From: Marinobacter sp. ELB17 | Lineage (GTDB): Bacteria > Pseudomonadota > Gammaproteobacteria > Pseudomonadales > Oleiphilaceae | Length of the DNA stretch: 64,000 nt | NCBI RefSeq assembly: GCF_000169375.1 | Contig: NZ_AAXY01000005.1 | Span: 231,692-295,691 of the forward strand | Reading direction: 5' to 3' | Shown here: positions 45,991 through 53,948 of the stretch, in pieces | How positions within the stretch are numbered: the first letter of the stretch is position 1 | Layout of the letters: each line of letters starts with the position of its first letter | Made by a program: the position numbers and the translations under genes | Notes under the pieces: model-generated | What the model was told of the DNA's origin: nothing | Databases searched by the model: none | The model's input: the letters and a program-made list of their open reading frames with translations, nothing else

Positions 45991-46325
45991 GCCCTATATT
46001 TCGCTCTGCAAACTAAAGATTTGCTTTGTAGTTCTTGATTTCACAAAACACTATTTTAAAATAAAATATAACTCATTGTTTTTTAATAAAAAAATAGAAT
46101 TATTTGAATAATTATGCGCAAATTTACTTATTTCTAATAAATTATTTTCTCAATATACAATAAAATAATTCATCAATTTAAGAAAATTATTGACTAGGGT
46201 CAGTACTACGGTCTACTTTTAATTTTGCACTGTCTGCCCCACGGTTTTTTGCTGTGGCATTGCATCCAATGTCGGGCTGGCAGAAAGAGTTCACGGCCAT
46301 AAAACAATAATGTAGGGAACCCTCA
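45991..46325. promoter_or_regulatory. AT-rich promoter region of the TRAP operon
   Basis: Positions about 46040-46190 are strongly AT-rich with runs of A and T, unlike the GC-rich surroundings. TTGACT (46190-46195) and TACTTT (46214-46219), 18 bp apart, form a plausible sigma-70 promoter. The start codon at 46326 has AGGGAA upstream. Confidence 0.5.
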
Positions 46326-47483
46326 ATGATTCATTCCTTTGCTCTGCGCCGCCCGTTGCTAACAGCAACCGCCGCGACTGTGCTCACCACCATGATGACC
46401 CTCGGCGCGACCGCGGTCAGCGCCGAAACCGCGCTGCCTGACACCATGACCTGGTCGTCATATGACGTTGGATCGGCAGGTTATGCCGAAGCCTCCGCCA
46501 TCGCCGATGCGTTTGGTAAGAAATACGGCACCCGTATACGCATTCAACCATCAGGTTCTGCCATTGGTCGCCTGCAGCCATTGATCAGCGAACGTGCCGA
46601 CTTCAGCTTCCTGGCCACCGAAACGTTTTTCGCGGCTGAAGGTATCCACGACTTCTCCACCCGCCGTTGGGGCCCTCAGGATCTTCGTGCTGTTGCTGGT
46701 CGACCGTCGTCGTTCGGTATTTTCACCGCCGCCGATGCCAATATTAAAACCCTGAAAGACCTGAAAGGTAAGCGCTTTGCCTACGTTGCAGGCAACCCGT
46801 CGATCAACGTCAAGTGCGACGCATTCCTGGCCTTTGCCGGTCTGACCCGGGACGACGTGGAAGCCATCATGTTTCCCACTTACGGCAACACCATGAGCGC
46901 ACTGGCCCGCAATGAAGCTGATGCTTCCTGCACCACCACCACGCCGAGTCATGTCTACGAACTGGCCGAATCGCCCCGTGGCATTCGCTGGCTGGAAGTG
47001 CCGGCTGAAGACACGGAAGGCTGGGCGCGTCTGAAAGCAGTGGCACCGTTCTTCCAGCCCTACACCGAGACGGTTGGTGCAGGCATCAGCGAAGAGAACC
47101 CGGTGGATATTCTGGCTTACCGTTACCCGGTGCTGACCGTTCGTGCGGACACTGACCCTGAGCTTGTTTATACCTTCATCAAGGCACTGGATGAGACCTA
47201 CGACATGTATAAGGACGCCACTGCGGTTATGCCCCGCTGGCGCCTGTCTGAAGCCGGCACCCCGGCTATCGATGTACCTTTCCACGCCGGCGCCATCCGT
47301 TACCTGAAAGAAAAAGGTATCTGGACCGAGGAGCACCAGGCCTGGAACGATCGGCGTACCGAGCGCTTGAACGCACTGCGGGATGCCTGGCCGAAGGCCT
47401 TGGCCGAAGCGGAAGGCAAAAGCGACGAAGAGTTCGCGACTATCTGGGAAAAGCATCGTCTGGAAACGTTGAGTTCCTTGTGA
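46326..47483 (+). CDS. TAXI-type TRAP transporter solute-binding protein
   Basis: 385 residues with a signal peptide (about 1-33, ending AVSAETA). The mature part starts with the TAXI pattern SSYDVGSAGYAEASAIADAF and has IRIQPSGSAIGRL and LKDLKGKRFAYVAGNPS. It captures a small organic acid in the periplasm and gives it to the downstream permease. The ligand is not visible from sequence; related proteins bind glutamate-like or aromatic acids. First transport gene of the operon. Confidence 0.88.
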   Translation: MIHSFALRRPLLTATAATVLTTMMTLGATAVSAETALPDTMTWSSYDVGSAGYAEASAIADAFGKKYGTRIRIQPSGSAIGRLQPLISERADFSFLATETFFAAEGIHDFSTRRWGPQDLRAVAGRPSSFGIFTAADANIKTLKDLKGKRFAYVAGNPSINVKCDAFLAFAGLTRDDVEAIMFPTYGNTMSALARNEADASCTTTTPSHVYELAESPRGIRWLEVPAEDTEGWARLKAVAPFFQPYTETVGAGISEENPVDILAYRYPVLTVRADTDPELVYTFIKALDETYDMYKDATAVMPRWRLSEAGTPAIDVPFHAGAIRYLKEKGIWTEEHQAWNDRRTERLNALRDAWPKALAEAEGKSDEEFATIWEKHRLETLSSL

Positions 47484-47560
47484 TTTTTAACTGAGCAAGC
47501 GTCAACCGGGAGCGCTCCGCAGCCTTCCGGTTTGGCCCCTTTTCCCAGAGTATCCTCTAT

Positions 47561-49504
47561 ATGAAAGCCTCATCGGACGTCACCGCCGAACCTTCCAATA
47601 CGCCTGAGTCTCCTTCTAGCCGTCTCCAGGGCTTCGCCTACTGGTGCGCTATGGGTCTGGGTACGCTGGGTTTGCTGATGGCGATTAACCAAACGTTTAA
47701 CCTGAAAATTCTAGGTTTCCAGCCGCTGGGCAACGCCTACCTCTACTATCTGATCGGTGTTTTTCTTGCGGCTGCCTTTCTCTGTTTTCCGGCCTGGCCG
47801 GGAGCTCGTCATCGGGTACCCTGGTACGACTGGCCACTGGCGCTGGCGGCTCTGGGTGCCTGTGGTTATCTGGGCTACCACGGTTTGATCATGATCCAGC
47901 TGGGCTGGGATTATATGGCGCCAATCGAGGCGACTGCCGCTTCTGCGGTATTGCTGGTACTGGTGCTGGAAGGTGTTCGTCGTTGCGGTGGCTGGCCGCT
48001 GCTTGCGGTGGCGTTACTATTCGGCACCTACCCACTTTACGCCGGCTCTATGCCCGGTTTTCTGTGGGGCAATGAATATGGCCTGGCCGAAACCATTCGT
48101 GCGCACGTTATGGGTGTCGAGAGCATTATCGGTATTCCAATGCAGGTGGTGGCGCAACTCGTCATCGGTTTTGTGGTGTTTGGTGCTGCGTTGACTGTTA
48201 CCGGCGGGGGCGAATTTTTCATGCGCTTTTCCACGGCCCTCATGGGCCGCAGTCGCGGTGGCCCGGCCAAAGTGTCCGTGTTATCCAGTGGTATTCTTGG
48301 CAGCCTGTCAGGGAGCGTGATCTCCAACATCCTGACCACCGGCCCGATTACCATTCCCACCATGAAGAAGACCGGCTACCCCGCCCATTACGCGGCCGCG
48401 ATCGAGGCTTGCGCCTCTACCGGTGGCACGCTGATGCCGCCGATTATGGGAGCAGTGGCTTTTATCATGGCGTCGTTTCTGGGGGTGCCATACTCGGATA
48501 TCATCGTTGCAGCTTTTCTGCCGGCGCTGCTGTTCTATCTCGCACTGATTTTCCAGGTTGATATCTACGCCGCCAAGCGAGGTCTCAAGGGCATGCCGGA
48601 AGCGGACATACCGAGCATGAAAGAGACTCTGAAAGACGGTTGGCCCTACCTGTTCAGCCTGGCCATGCTGATCTACATGTTGTTGTTCATGCGGTTGGAG
48701 GCCTATGCGCCTTACTACGCCACGGTGGTGCTGTTAGGCATCTCAATGTTCAAGCGCCGGCACCGGCTTAATCTCAAGCGCGCGCTGGCATTTGTCCTGG
48801 ATCTGACCACCAGTGTTTCAAACCTGGTGGCTATTCTGGCAGGCATTGGCCTAGTGGTGGGCGGCCTGTCCTACACGGGGGTGGCCGGTGCCTTCTCCCG
48901 CGAGTTGCTACTCTACGCCGATGGCAGTATCCCGCTGATGCTGGCGGCCGGTGCAGTGACCAGTTTTGTGTTGGGCATGGGGATGACCGTCAGTGCGTGC
49001 TACATCTTCCTCTCCATTCTGCTGGCGCCCGCGCTGGTCAATGCCGGTCTGAATCCGCTGGCGAGCCATCTGTTCATTCTGTACTGGGGCATGATGTCGT
49101 ACATCACGCCGCCGGTCGCCCTGGCGGCGATTACTGCTGCCGGAGTTGCCGGTGCTAACGCCAGCAAGACCGGGCTGTATGCCATGCGGCTTGGGGGCAT
49201 TCTGTTCATCCTGCCGTTCCTGTTCGTGCTTAACCCGTCGCTGATTCTTCAGGGCGCCCTGGGCGACATTCTGGTCTCTGTGGTGACAGCCGTAACCGCA
49301 ATCTGGCTGATGGCCTCCGCTATGGAGGGGTATCTTTACCGGGTGGGAATCCTGGCCTGGCCCTTGCGAATACTGGTGATGATCTCCGGTGTCGTGCTGA
49401 TCTATCCCGACATCGTGACGGATGCTATCGGCTTTAGTCTGGCCGGTCTGATCTACGCGTGGCACCAATGGGTACGGCGGCCTATGTCGCTCAAACCCGG
49501 TTAA
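47561..49504 (+). CDS. TRAP transporter fused permease (4TM/12TM)
   Basis: 647 residues, many hydrophobic segments: the small (DctQ-like) part at 1-200 and the large (DctM-like) part with VLSSGILGSLSGSVISNIL, IEACASTGGTLMPPIMGAVA, and FVLGMGMTVSACYIFLSIL. Fused permeases of this form pair with TAXI binding proteins, as here (77 bp gap). Imports the substrate with sodium. Confidence 0.9.
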   Translation: MKASSDVTAEPSNTPESPSSRLQGFAYWCAMGLGTLGLLMAINQTFNLKILGFQPLGNAYLYYLIGVFLAAAFLCFPAWPGARHRVPWYDWPLALAALGACGYLGYHGLIMIQLGWDYMAPIEATAASAVLLVLVLEGVRRCGGWPLLAVALLFGTYPLYAGSMPGFLWGNEYGLAETIRAHVMGVESIIGIPMQVVAQLVIGFVVFGAALTVTGGGEFFMRFSTALMGRSRGGPAKVSVLSSGILGSLSGSVISNILTTGPITIPTMKKTGYPAHYAAAIEACASTGGTLMPPIMGAVAFIMASFLGVPYSDIIVAAFLPALLFYLALIFQVDIYAAKRGLKGMPEADIPSMKETLKDGWPYLFSLAMLIYMLLFMRLEAYAPYYATVVLLGISMFKRRHRLNLKRALAFVLDLTTSVSNLVAILAGIGLVVGGLSYTGVAGAFSRELLLYADGSIPLMLAAGAVTSFVLGMGMTVSACYIFLSILLAPALVNAGLNPLASHLFILYWGMMSYITPPVALAAITAAGVAGANASKTGLYAMRLGGILFILPFLFVLNPSLILQGALGDILVSVVTAVTAIWLMASAMEGYLYRVGILAWPLRILVMISGVVLIYPDIVTDAIGFSLAGLIYAWHQWVRRPMSLKPG

Positions 49505-49531
49505 CCGCAACCCATGCAATGGTGAACAATC

Positions 49532-50215
49532 GTGATTAACAAAATCTGTGAATCCCTGCGAGCCGCGGTTGCCGATATTGAAGACGGCAGTGTTGTGATG
49601 ATCGGCGGTTTCGGTAATTCCGGTATTCCGATGCAGCTGATCGAAGCGCTTCGCCTGCACGGTGCCCGTGAGCTGACCATTATCTCCAACAATGCCGGCA
49701 CCGCTGAAGAAGGCATTGCGTCGTTATTGCGGGACCGGCTGGTGCGTAAAATGGTGTGTTCGTTCCCACGCTCGTCCGGCTCGATCTGGTTTGAGCGCCT
49801 TTACGAAGAGGGCAAAATTGAACTGGAGCTGGTGCCACAGGGCACCCTGGCGGAGCGCATCCGCGCCGCCGGTGCTGGCTTGGGTGGGGTTTATACACCC
49901 ACCGGTTATGGCACCCGGCTGGCCGAGGGTAAAGAGACCAAGGTGATCAATGGCAAGGGCTATGTGCTGGAAACCGCCATGCCTGCCGATGTGGCGCTGA
50001 TCAAAGCACACCGGGGAGATGCCTGGGGCAATTTGATCTACAACACCGCCGGTCGTAATTTCAATCCCATCATGGCGACCGCCGCCCGAATCACCATTGC
50101 GGAAGTTAACGCCGTGGTTGAGGTCGGTGAGCTTGACCCGGAGCACGTGGTGACGCCGGGCATATTTGTTGATCGAGTAGTGGTCCAGAAGGTACAGCAA
50201 CATGATGCGGCTTAA
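49532..50215 (+). CDS. 3-oxoacid CoA-transferase, subunit A
   Basis: 227 residues, class I CoA-transferase alpha subunit: GGFGNSGIPMQLIEAL (CoA-binding GGFG), NNAGTAEEGIASLL, and TPTGYGTRLAEGKE. Moves CoA from succinyl-CoA or another donor to a 3-oxoacid, such as 3-oxoadipate (PcaI) or acetoacetate. GTG start, 27 bp after the permease. With the IclR regulator, a 3-oxoadipate-like role is attractive, but no other pca genes are in the window. Confidence 0.88.
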   Translation: MINKICESLRAAVADIEDGSVVMIGGFGNSGIPMQLIEALRLHGARELTIISNNAGTAEEGIASLLRDRLVRKMVCSFPRSSGSIWFERLYEEGKIELELVPQGTLAERIRAAGAGLGGVYTPTGYGTRLAEGKETKVINGKGYVLETAMPADVALIKAHRGDAWGNLIYNTAGRNFNPIMATAARITIAEVNAVVEVGELDPEHVVTPGIFVDRVVVQKVQQHDAA

Positions 50216-50843
50216 TAGAAATGAGATGGCTAGTCGAGTGGCCCAGGACATTCCAGACGGCGCCTATGTCAATCTTGGCATTGGCATGCCGACCTCGGTT
50301 GCCAACTATGTGTCTGATGATAAGCAGGTTATTTATCAAAGCGAAAACGGTATTCTCGGCGTGGGGCCGGCTCCAGAGCCTGACAAAATTGATCCAGATC
50401 TGATCAATGCCGGCAAGCAGTATGTGACGCTGCTCAAAGGCGGCTGCTACTTCGACAACGCCGAATCCTTCGCGATGATGCGCGGCGGCCATCTGGATAT
50501 TGCGGTGCTGGGTGCGTTTCAAGTTTCGGCAACCGGCGATCTGGCCAATTGGGCCACCAACGACGACAAGTTTCCGCCGGCTGTTGGCGGTGCCATGGAT
50601 CTGGCGGTGGGTGCAAAACAGTTGTTCGTGCTGATGCGCCACACCACAAAGACCAACGAGCCCAAGATTCTGGAGCAGTGTGAGTACCCACTGACCGGAG
50701 CAGGCGTGGTCAAGCGCATCTACACCGATCTCGCGGTTATCGATGTCACCGACGAGGGTTTACGGGTGCGGGAACTCTATGGCGACAATACCCTGGCTGA
50801 GGTTCAGGCACTGACGGCGGCGACGTTGTTACCACCATTGTAG
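50202..50843 (+). CDS. 3-oxoacid CoA-transferase, subunit B
   Basis: 213 residues. The catalytic glutamate is visible as Glu48 in YQSENGILGVGP. Also LGIGMPTSVANYV and GGHLDIAVLGAFQV, both typical. Overlaps subunit A by 14 bp, so the two are made in step and form the active dimer. PcaJ, AtoA and ScoB are the nearest named relatives. Confidence 0.9.
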   Translation: MMRLNRNEMASRVAQDIPDGAYVNLGIGMPTSVANYVSDDKQVIYQSENGILGVGPAPEPDKIDPDLINAGKQYVTLLKGGCYFDNAESFAMMRGGHLDIAVLGAFQVSATGDLANWATNDDKFPPAVGGAMDLAVGAKQLFVLMRHTTKTNEPKILEQCEYPLTGAGVVKRIYTDLAVIDVTDEGLRVRELYGDNTLAEVQALTAATLLPPL

Positions 50844-50897
50844 AGAGTTACCGCCGTTGTAGAGAGATACCAACGTTATAGAGAGATACCACCGCTA
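50841..50897 (+). repeat. three tandem 19 bp repeats
   Basis: TAGAGAGTTACCGCCGTTG, TAGAGAGATACCAACGTTA and TAGAGAGATACCACCGCTA follow each other directly; the end of the CoA-transferase gene looks like a fourth, worn copy. They begin at the stop codon of the gene. Confidence 0.85.
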
Positions 50898-50922
50898 AAG
50901 GAAGATACCTCTTGGTCACTGG

Positions 50923-52302
50923 ATGGACAGATGTCATGCCCCGTCTAAGCTCATGAGCCGGAACACCGCCGCATCCCTGCTAAGCCTGCGTTCCGCGCTT
51001 ACCTACCTGGCTTTGGGCGCCGGGGTGCTGTCATTTTTGCCTGGGCTCGGGGTTTTGGGTGCGATCGCGATCATCAGCGCCATTATCCTGGGCTGGCGGG
51101 ACCTTCGATTGGTAGCGCGGTTGCTGTTCGGCCTGCTCACGGTGATGACGATCATTGCGATCGCGATTGAGCCGAGAGCGCTGATAGGCGCCGCCACCAG
51201 CATGACCCGCCTGACGGCGCTCATCATAACGGTGATGCTGCTGTCCTCCATGCTGGGTAAATCCGCTGATCTGAGGCTGATTTCCAAGAGCCTGTTTGCC
51301 GGCTCGCCGCTGGCCCGCTACTACAGCGTGACCTTCGGTACCGCCTTTCTGTCGATGCCGCTGAATTTTGGCTCGGTCGGCGTGGTCGCCACCATGATTC
51401 AGGGTGAAAAAGACCAGCAAGGCGACTCTGCCATCACTCGCAATGCTTCTCGCGGTGTACTGCGCGGTTTTGGCGCATCGCCGATTTTCTCACCGCTATC
51501 GATCTCCATTGTGCTGACCGTGACCTTGGTACCGGCCCTACACAGCTGGCAGATTATTGCGATAAGTCTGCCACTGGCCGTGGGTTATCTGCTAATAGGG
51601 GCACTGTTTCTTGAACCCGAATCACCAGGATACCAGCCTGTCGAGGCACCAAAGCTCGGCACAAGACTGGCCCGTATGGCGCCCTGGCTGAGATTTTCCG
51701 CCGTTATTGGGGCGGTTTGCGGGGCCACATTCGCCTTCAGTGGCTACTTTGATCTCAGCTACTCGCGGGCAGTGACGCTGAGTTGCCTCGGTGCGGTAGT
51801 GATCGGATTGGCGCATCGGCGTTTACAGGGCAGCAAAATTACCCTGCCGTCGATGGCGCCGATAAGTAATGAACTGGTGATAGTTGGAGGCTCAGCCTTT
51901 CTTGGGGTACTGATCAGCACCTTTGCTATTCAGTGGTTGGGTGCAGGGTTCAACTTACCGGGCTGGGCCTATCCGATGGTTGCATTCGTGATTCCATCGG
52001 TGTTTTTTCTGGGCGGTATGATTGGATTTAACCCGATTGTTATCGGCACTCTGACTGGCGGCGTGCTCGGGCCCATCTGGCCCGTGAGCGCAGTGCTTGG
52101 GTTAGGTATCGCCATGGTCTCTGGCTGGGGCCTTACCACTGCGGGTACGCCGTACTCGGCCAATTCACTGCTACTGGAGCGCCTGACCGGTTACAGTGCC
52201 CAAGTTGCCTCTTTGCGCTGGAATATGGCGTTGTCGGTATGCTGCCTATTGTTTACAGGCGCCTTGGCTGCCGCCATTACCCTGGTGAAGACTGGGCTTT
52301 AA
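50923..52302 (+). CDS. multi-spanning membrane protein, putative permease
   Basis: 459 residues, about 11-12 hydrophobic segments. SVTFGTAFLSMPLNFGSVGVV and GWGLTTAGTPYSANSLLL recall ion-transporter (DASS/IT-like) proteins, but I cannot name a family. An alternative start at 50953 exists and neither has a good ribosome site. Last gene in the TRAP/CoA-transferase block, so it may export a product or import a second substrate. Confidence 0.65.
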   Translation: MDRCHAPSKLMSRNTAASLLSLRSALTYLALGAGVLSFLPGLGVLGAIAIISAIILGWRDLRLVARLLFGLLTVMTIIAIAIEPRALIGAATSMTRLTALIITVMLLSSMLGKSADLRLISKSLFAGSPLARYYSVTFGTAFLSMPLNFGSVGVVATMIQGEKDQQGDSAITRNASRGVLRGFGASPIFSPLSISIVLTVTLVPALHSWQIIAISLPLAVGYLLIGALFLEPESPGYQPVEAPKLGTRLARMAPWLRFSAVIGAVCGATFAFSGYFDLSYSRAVTLSCLGAVVIGLAHRRLQGSKITLPSMAPISNELVIVGGSAFLGVLISTFAIQWLGAGFNLPGWAYPMVAFVIPSVFFLGGMIGFNPIVIGTLTGGVLGPIWPVSAVLGLGIAMVSGWGLTTAGTPYSANSLLLERLTGYSAQVASLRWNMALSVCCLLFTGALAAAITLVKTGL

Positions 52303-52555
52303 TCCGACGGTAGCCTTTAACCGGTCTTTTTACCGACTGCTTTGTTACCGGTTGCGGAGTGCCCCGGCATAAACACACCTCGCACCCAGATTGACTTGCG
52401 ATCAGCACCTTCCACCGCCAACTCCATAGAATTCGCATCCGTTACGACTCAGCAGACCTTTCCCAAGCCTCCACTGTGACTTTATCACTGACTTACAAAG
52501 ACGGCAGGACTAAAATTCACATCGTCGCACTAATCCAATACCAGGAGATCAGACA
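52303..52555. other. intergenic, nothing recognised
   Basis: No gene and no clear hairpin. It contains the upstream region of the small DUF2892 gene pair. Confidence 0.3.
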
Positions 52556-52642
52556 ATGCCCGTTAATATGCGACATGCGAATCGATTCATTCGTAAGCTC
52601 GTCGGCATTGTACTGCTCCAATGCAAGGAGATCAGACTATGA
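52556..52642 (+). pseudogene. truncated duplicate of the DUF2892 gene (28 codons)
   Basis: Reads MPVNMRHANRFIRKLVGIVL, very like MSVNMGSADRIIRALIGVVL of the next gene, each behind a GGAGATCAGA leader. After that it runs into the leader of the full gene and stops at a TGA that overlaps its ATG (ATGA). It may still act as a coupling leader peptide. Confidence 0.7.
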
Positions 52643-52827
52643 GCGTTAATATGGGATCTGCAGATCGAATCATCCGCGCACTCATCGGTGTTGTACTGTT
52701 AGCACTGGTGTTTGTCGGCCCGCAAACGCCTTGGGGCTGGATTGGTATTGTGCCGCTGGCCACCGCGCTGATCGGTAACTGCCCTGCCTACTCACTGCTC
52801 GGCATTAAAACCTGCAAAACGCAGTAG
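52639..52827 (+). CDS. DUF2892 (YgaP-like) small inner-membrane protein
   Basis: 62 residues from the ATG at 52639 (AAGGAG 9 bases upstream). Two hydrophobic segments (IRALIGVVLLALVFVG, IGIVPLATALIGNCPAYSLL) around a short turn with PWGWIG, and the conserved Cys of GNCPAYSLLG with a C-terminal CKT. Family members are tiny membrane proteins, some fused to rhodaneses; function unknown. A terminator follows 13 bp after the stop. Confidence 0.8.
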   Translation: MSVNMGSADRIIRALIGVVLLALVFVGPQTPWGWIGIVPLATALIGNCPAYSLLGIKTCKTQ

Positions 52828-52840
52828 ACACCAGGCGTGC

Positions 52841-52879
52841 AAAAAGGCCGTAACGGGTAACGCCATTGCGGCCTTTTTT
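52841..52879 (+). terminator. Rho-independent terminator of the DUF2892 gene
   Basis: AAAAAGGCCG, an 18-base loop, then CGGCCTTTTTT. Confidence 0.85.
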
Positions 52880-52920
52880 GTACCTGCCTTTCATTGCCGT
52901 AAAACACCCATGGAACAACC

Positions 52921-52945
52921 GGGGACAGATTTCAAATCTGTCCCC
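52921..52945. repeat. 25 bp palindromic repeat
   Basis: GGGGACAGATTT, one C, then the exact reverse complement. Same sequence as the core of the element at 23972-24000. Again between convergent genes. Confidence 0.88.
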
Positions 52946-52951
52946 TACCCC

Positions 52952-53836
52952 CTATACCGCATCTGCCCACATCTGCTCCAGCACAAACGCCTCCATCGCC
53001 TGGGCTGCCGGCGCCAGGGTGCGGTTGGCGGATTTCACCAGACCAATGCGGCGCACTACGTCCGGATTGTCCAGCGGGATAAAGCACAAGCTGGCGCTCT
53101 GTTCGGGGAACGCCAACCGCGGCAGGGTGGTCACGCCGGCTCCGGCTTCAAGCATCGCCAGCAAAGAAATCATATTCGATATATAGAAGGCACTGTTCTC
53201 CACCAACTCGGCCGCCGCGGTGTTCATCAATAACCGCGAGGTACCATTACCAATCAGCTTTTCGCCGCGCAAGCGCTGCCAGTCCAGGGTTTTGTGCTGG
53301 GCCAGCGCGTGGTCACGGCGACACACCACGCCAATTTTGTCCTCGAACAAATGGCGATAGTGCAGCTCTTCACTGTTTTGCCACAAACTGGTAATACCCA
53401 GATCCACCTCGCCGTTAGCCACCATCTGGCACACATAATGGGCGTTTTCGTCGTGCAGGCTAATATTCACATCAGGAAAGCGGGTAATAAAGCGCGCCAG
53501 AAACGACGGCATGATTCGGCTGGCCACCGAAGGCACCGTGGCAATGTGGATGTGCCCTTCGCGGCCATCGGCGTGAGCGGCCACGTCCCGCGCCATGCGG
53601 TCGTGCTGGTTCACCAGATCGCGAAACCTTGGTAAGCAATATTCACCAAACGGCGTCAGACGCACCTTGCTGCCCCGTTCCAGAAAATTCTGCCCCAACT
53701 TTTGCTCAAGCTCCCGCACCGCCATCGACAACGCCGGCTGGGTACGGTGCAAACGTCGTGACGCAGCGTGAAAACTACCCTCTTCCACCACCGTAATCAC
53801 ATAGCGCAACTGCTGGATTTTAAGCTCGGGCGGCAT
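52952..53836 (-). CDS. LysR family transcriptional regulator
   Basis: 294 residues: N-terminal helix-turn-helix (QLRYVITVVEEGSFHAASRRL, HRTQPALSMAVRELE), then the two-lobe effector domain. Divergent from the aldehyde dehydrogenase gene with 112 bp between start codons, the standard arrangement for controlling the neighbouring operon. An operator-like palindrome lies in that gap (53858-53872). The inducer is probably the substrate or an intermediate of the operon. Confidence 0.9.
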   Translation of the reverse strand: MPPELKIQQLRYVITVVEEGSFHAASRRLHRTQPALSMAVRELEQKLGQNFLERGSKVRLTPFGEYCLPRFRDLVNQHDRMARDVAAHADGREGHIHIATVPSVASRIMPSFLARFITRFPDVNISLHDENAHYVCQMVANGEVDLGITSLWQNSEELHYRHLFEDKIGVVCRRDHALAQHKTLDWQRLRGEKLIGNGTSRLLMNTAAAELVENSAFYISNMISLLAMLEAGAGVTTLPRLAFPEQSASLCFIPLDNPDVVRRIGLVKSANRTLAPAAQAMEAFVLEQMWADAV

Positions 53837-53857
53837 ACCGGTTTCCTCAGTGAACTA

Positions 53858-53872
53858 ATAAGAGTTTCTTAT
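53858..53872. promoter_or_regulatory. putative LysR operator
   Basis: ATAAGA-GTT-TCTTAT, a perfect inverted repeat containing a T-N11-A motif, between the divergent LysR and aldehyde dehydrogenase genes. Further AT-rich half-sites (ATCTTATT, ATTCTTATT) follow toward the dehydrogenase gene. Confidence 0.6.
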
Positions 53873-53948
53873 CAAAAAATCTTATTTATTGATTATTCTT
53901 ATTATGTCACCGGCAGTAGTATACGTACAAAGACCAAAGGAGAATTTC

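Noticed and set aside
46551..47456. 301-codon minus-strand frame inside the TAXI gene
   Set aside because: Antisense shadow of a recognisable solute-binding protein.
50841..50897. Possible CRISPR array
   Set aside because: Units are directly adjacent, 19 bp, imperfect, and there are no spacers or cas genes.
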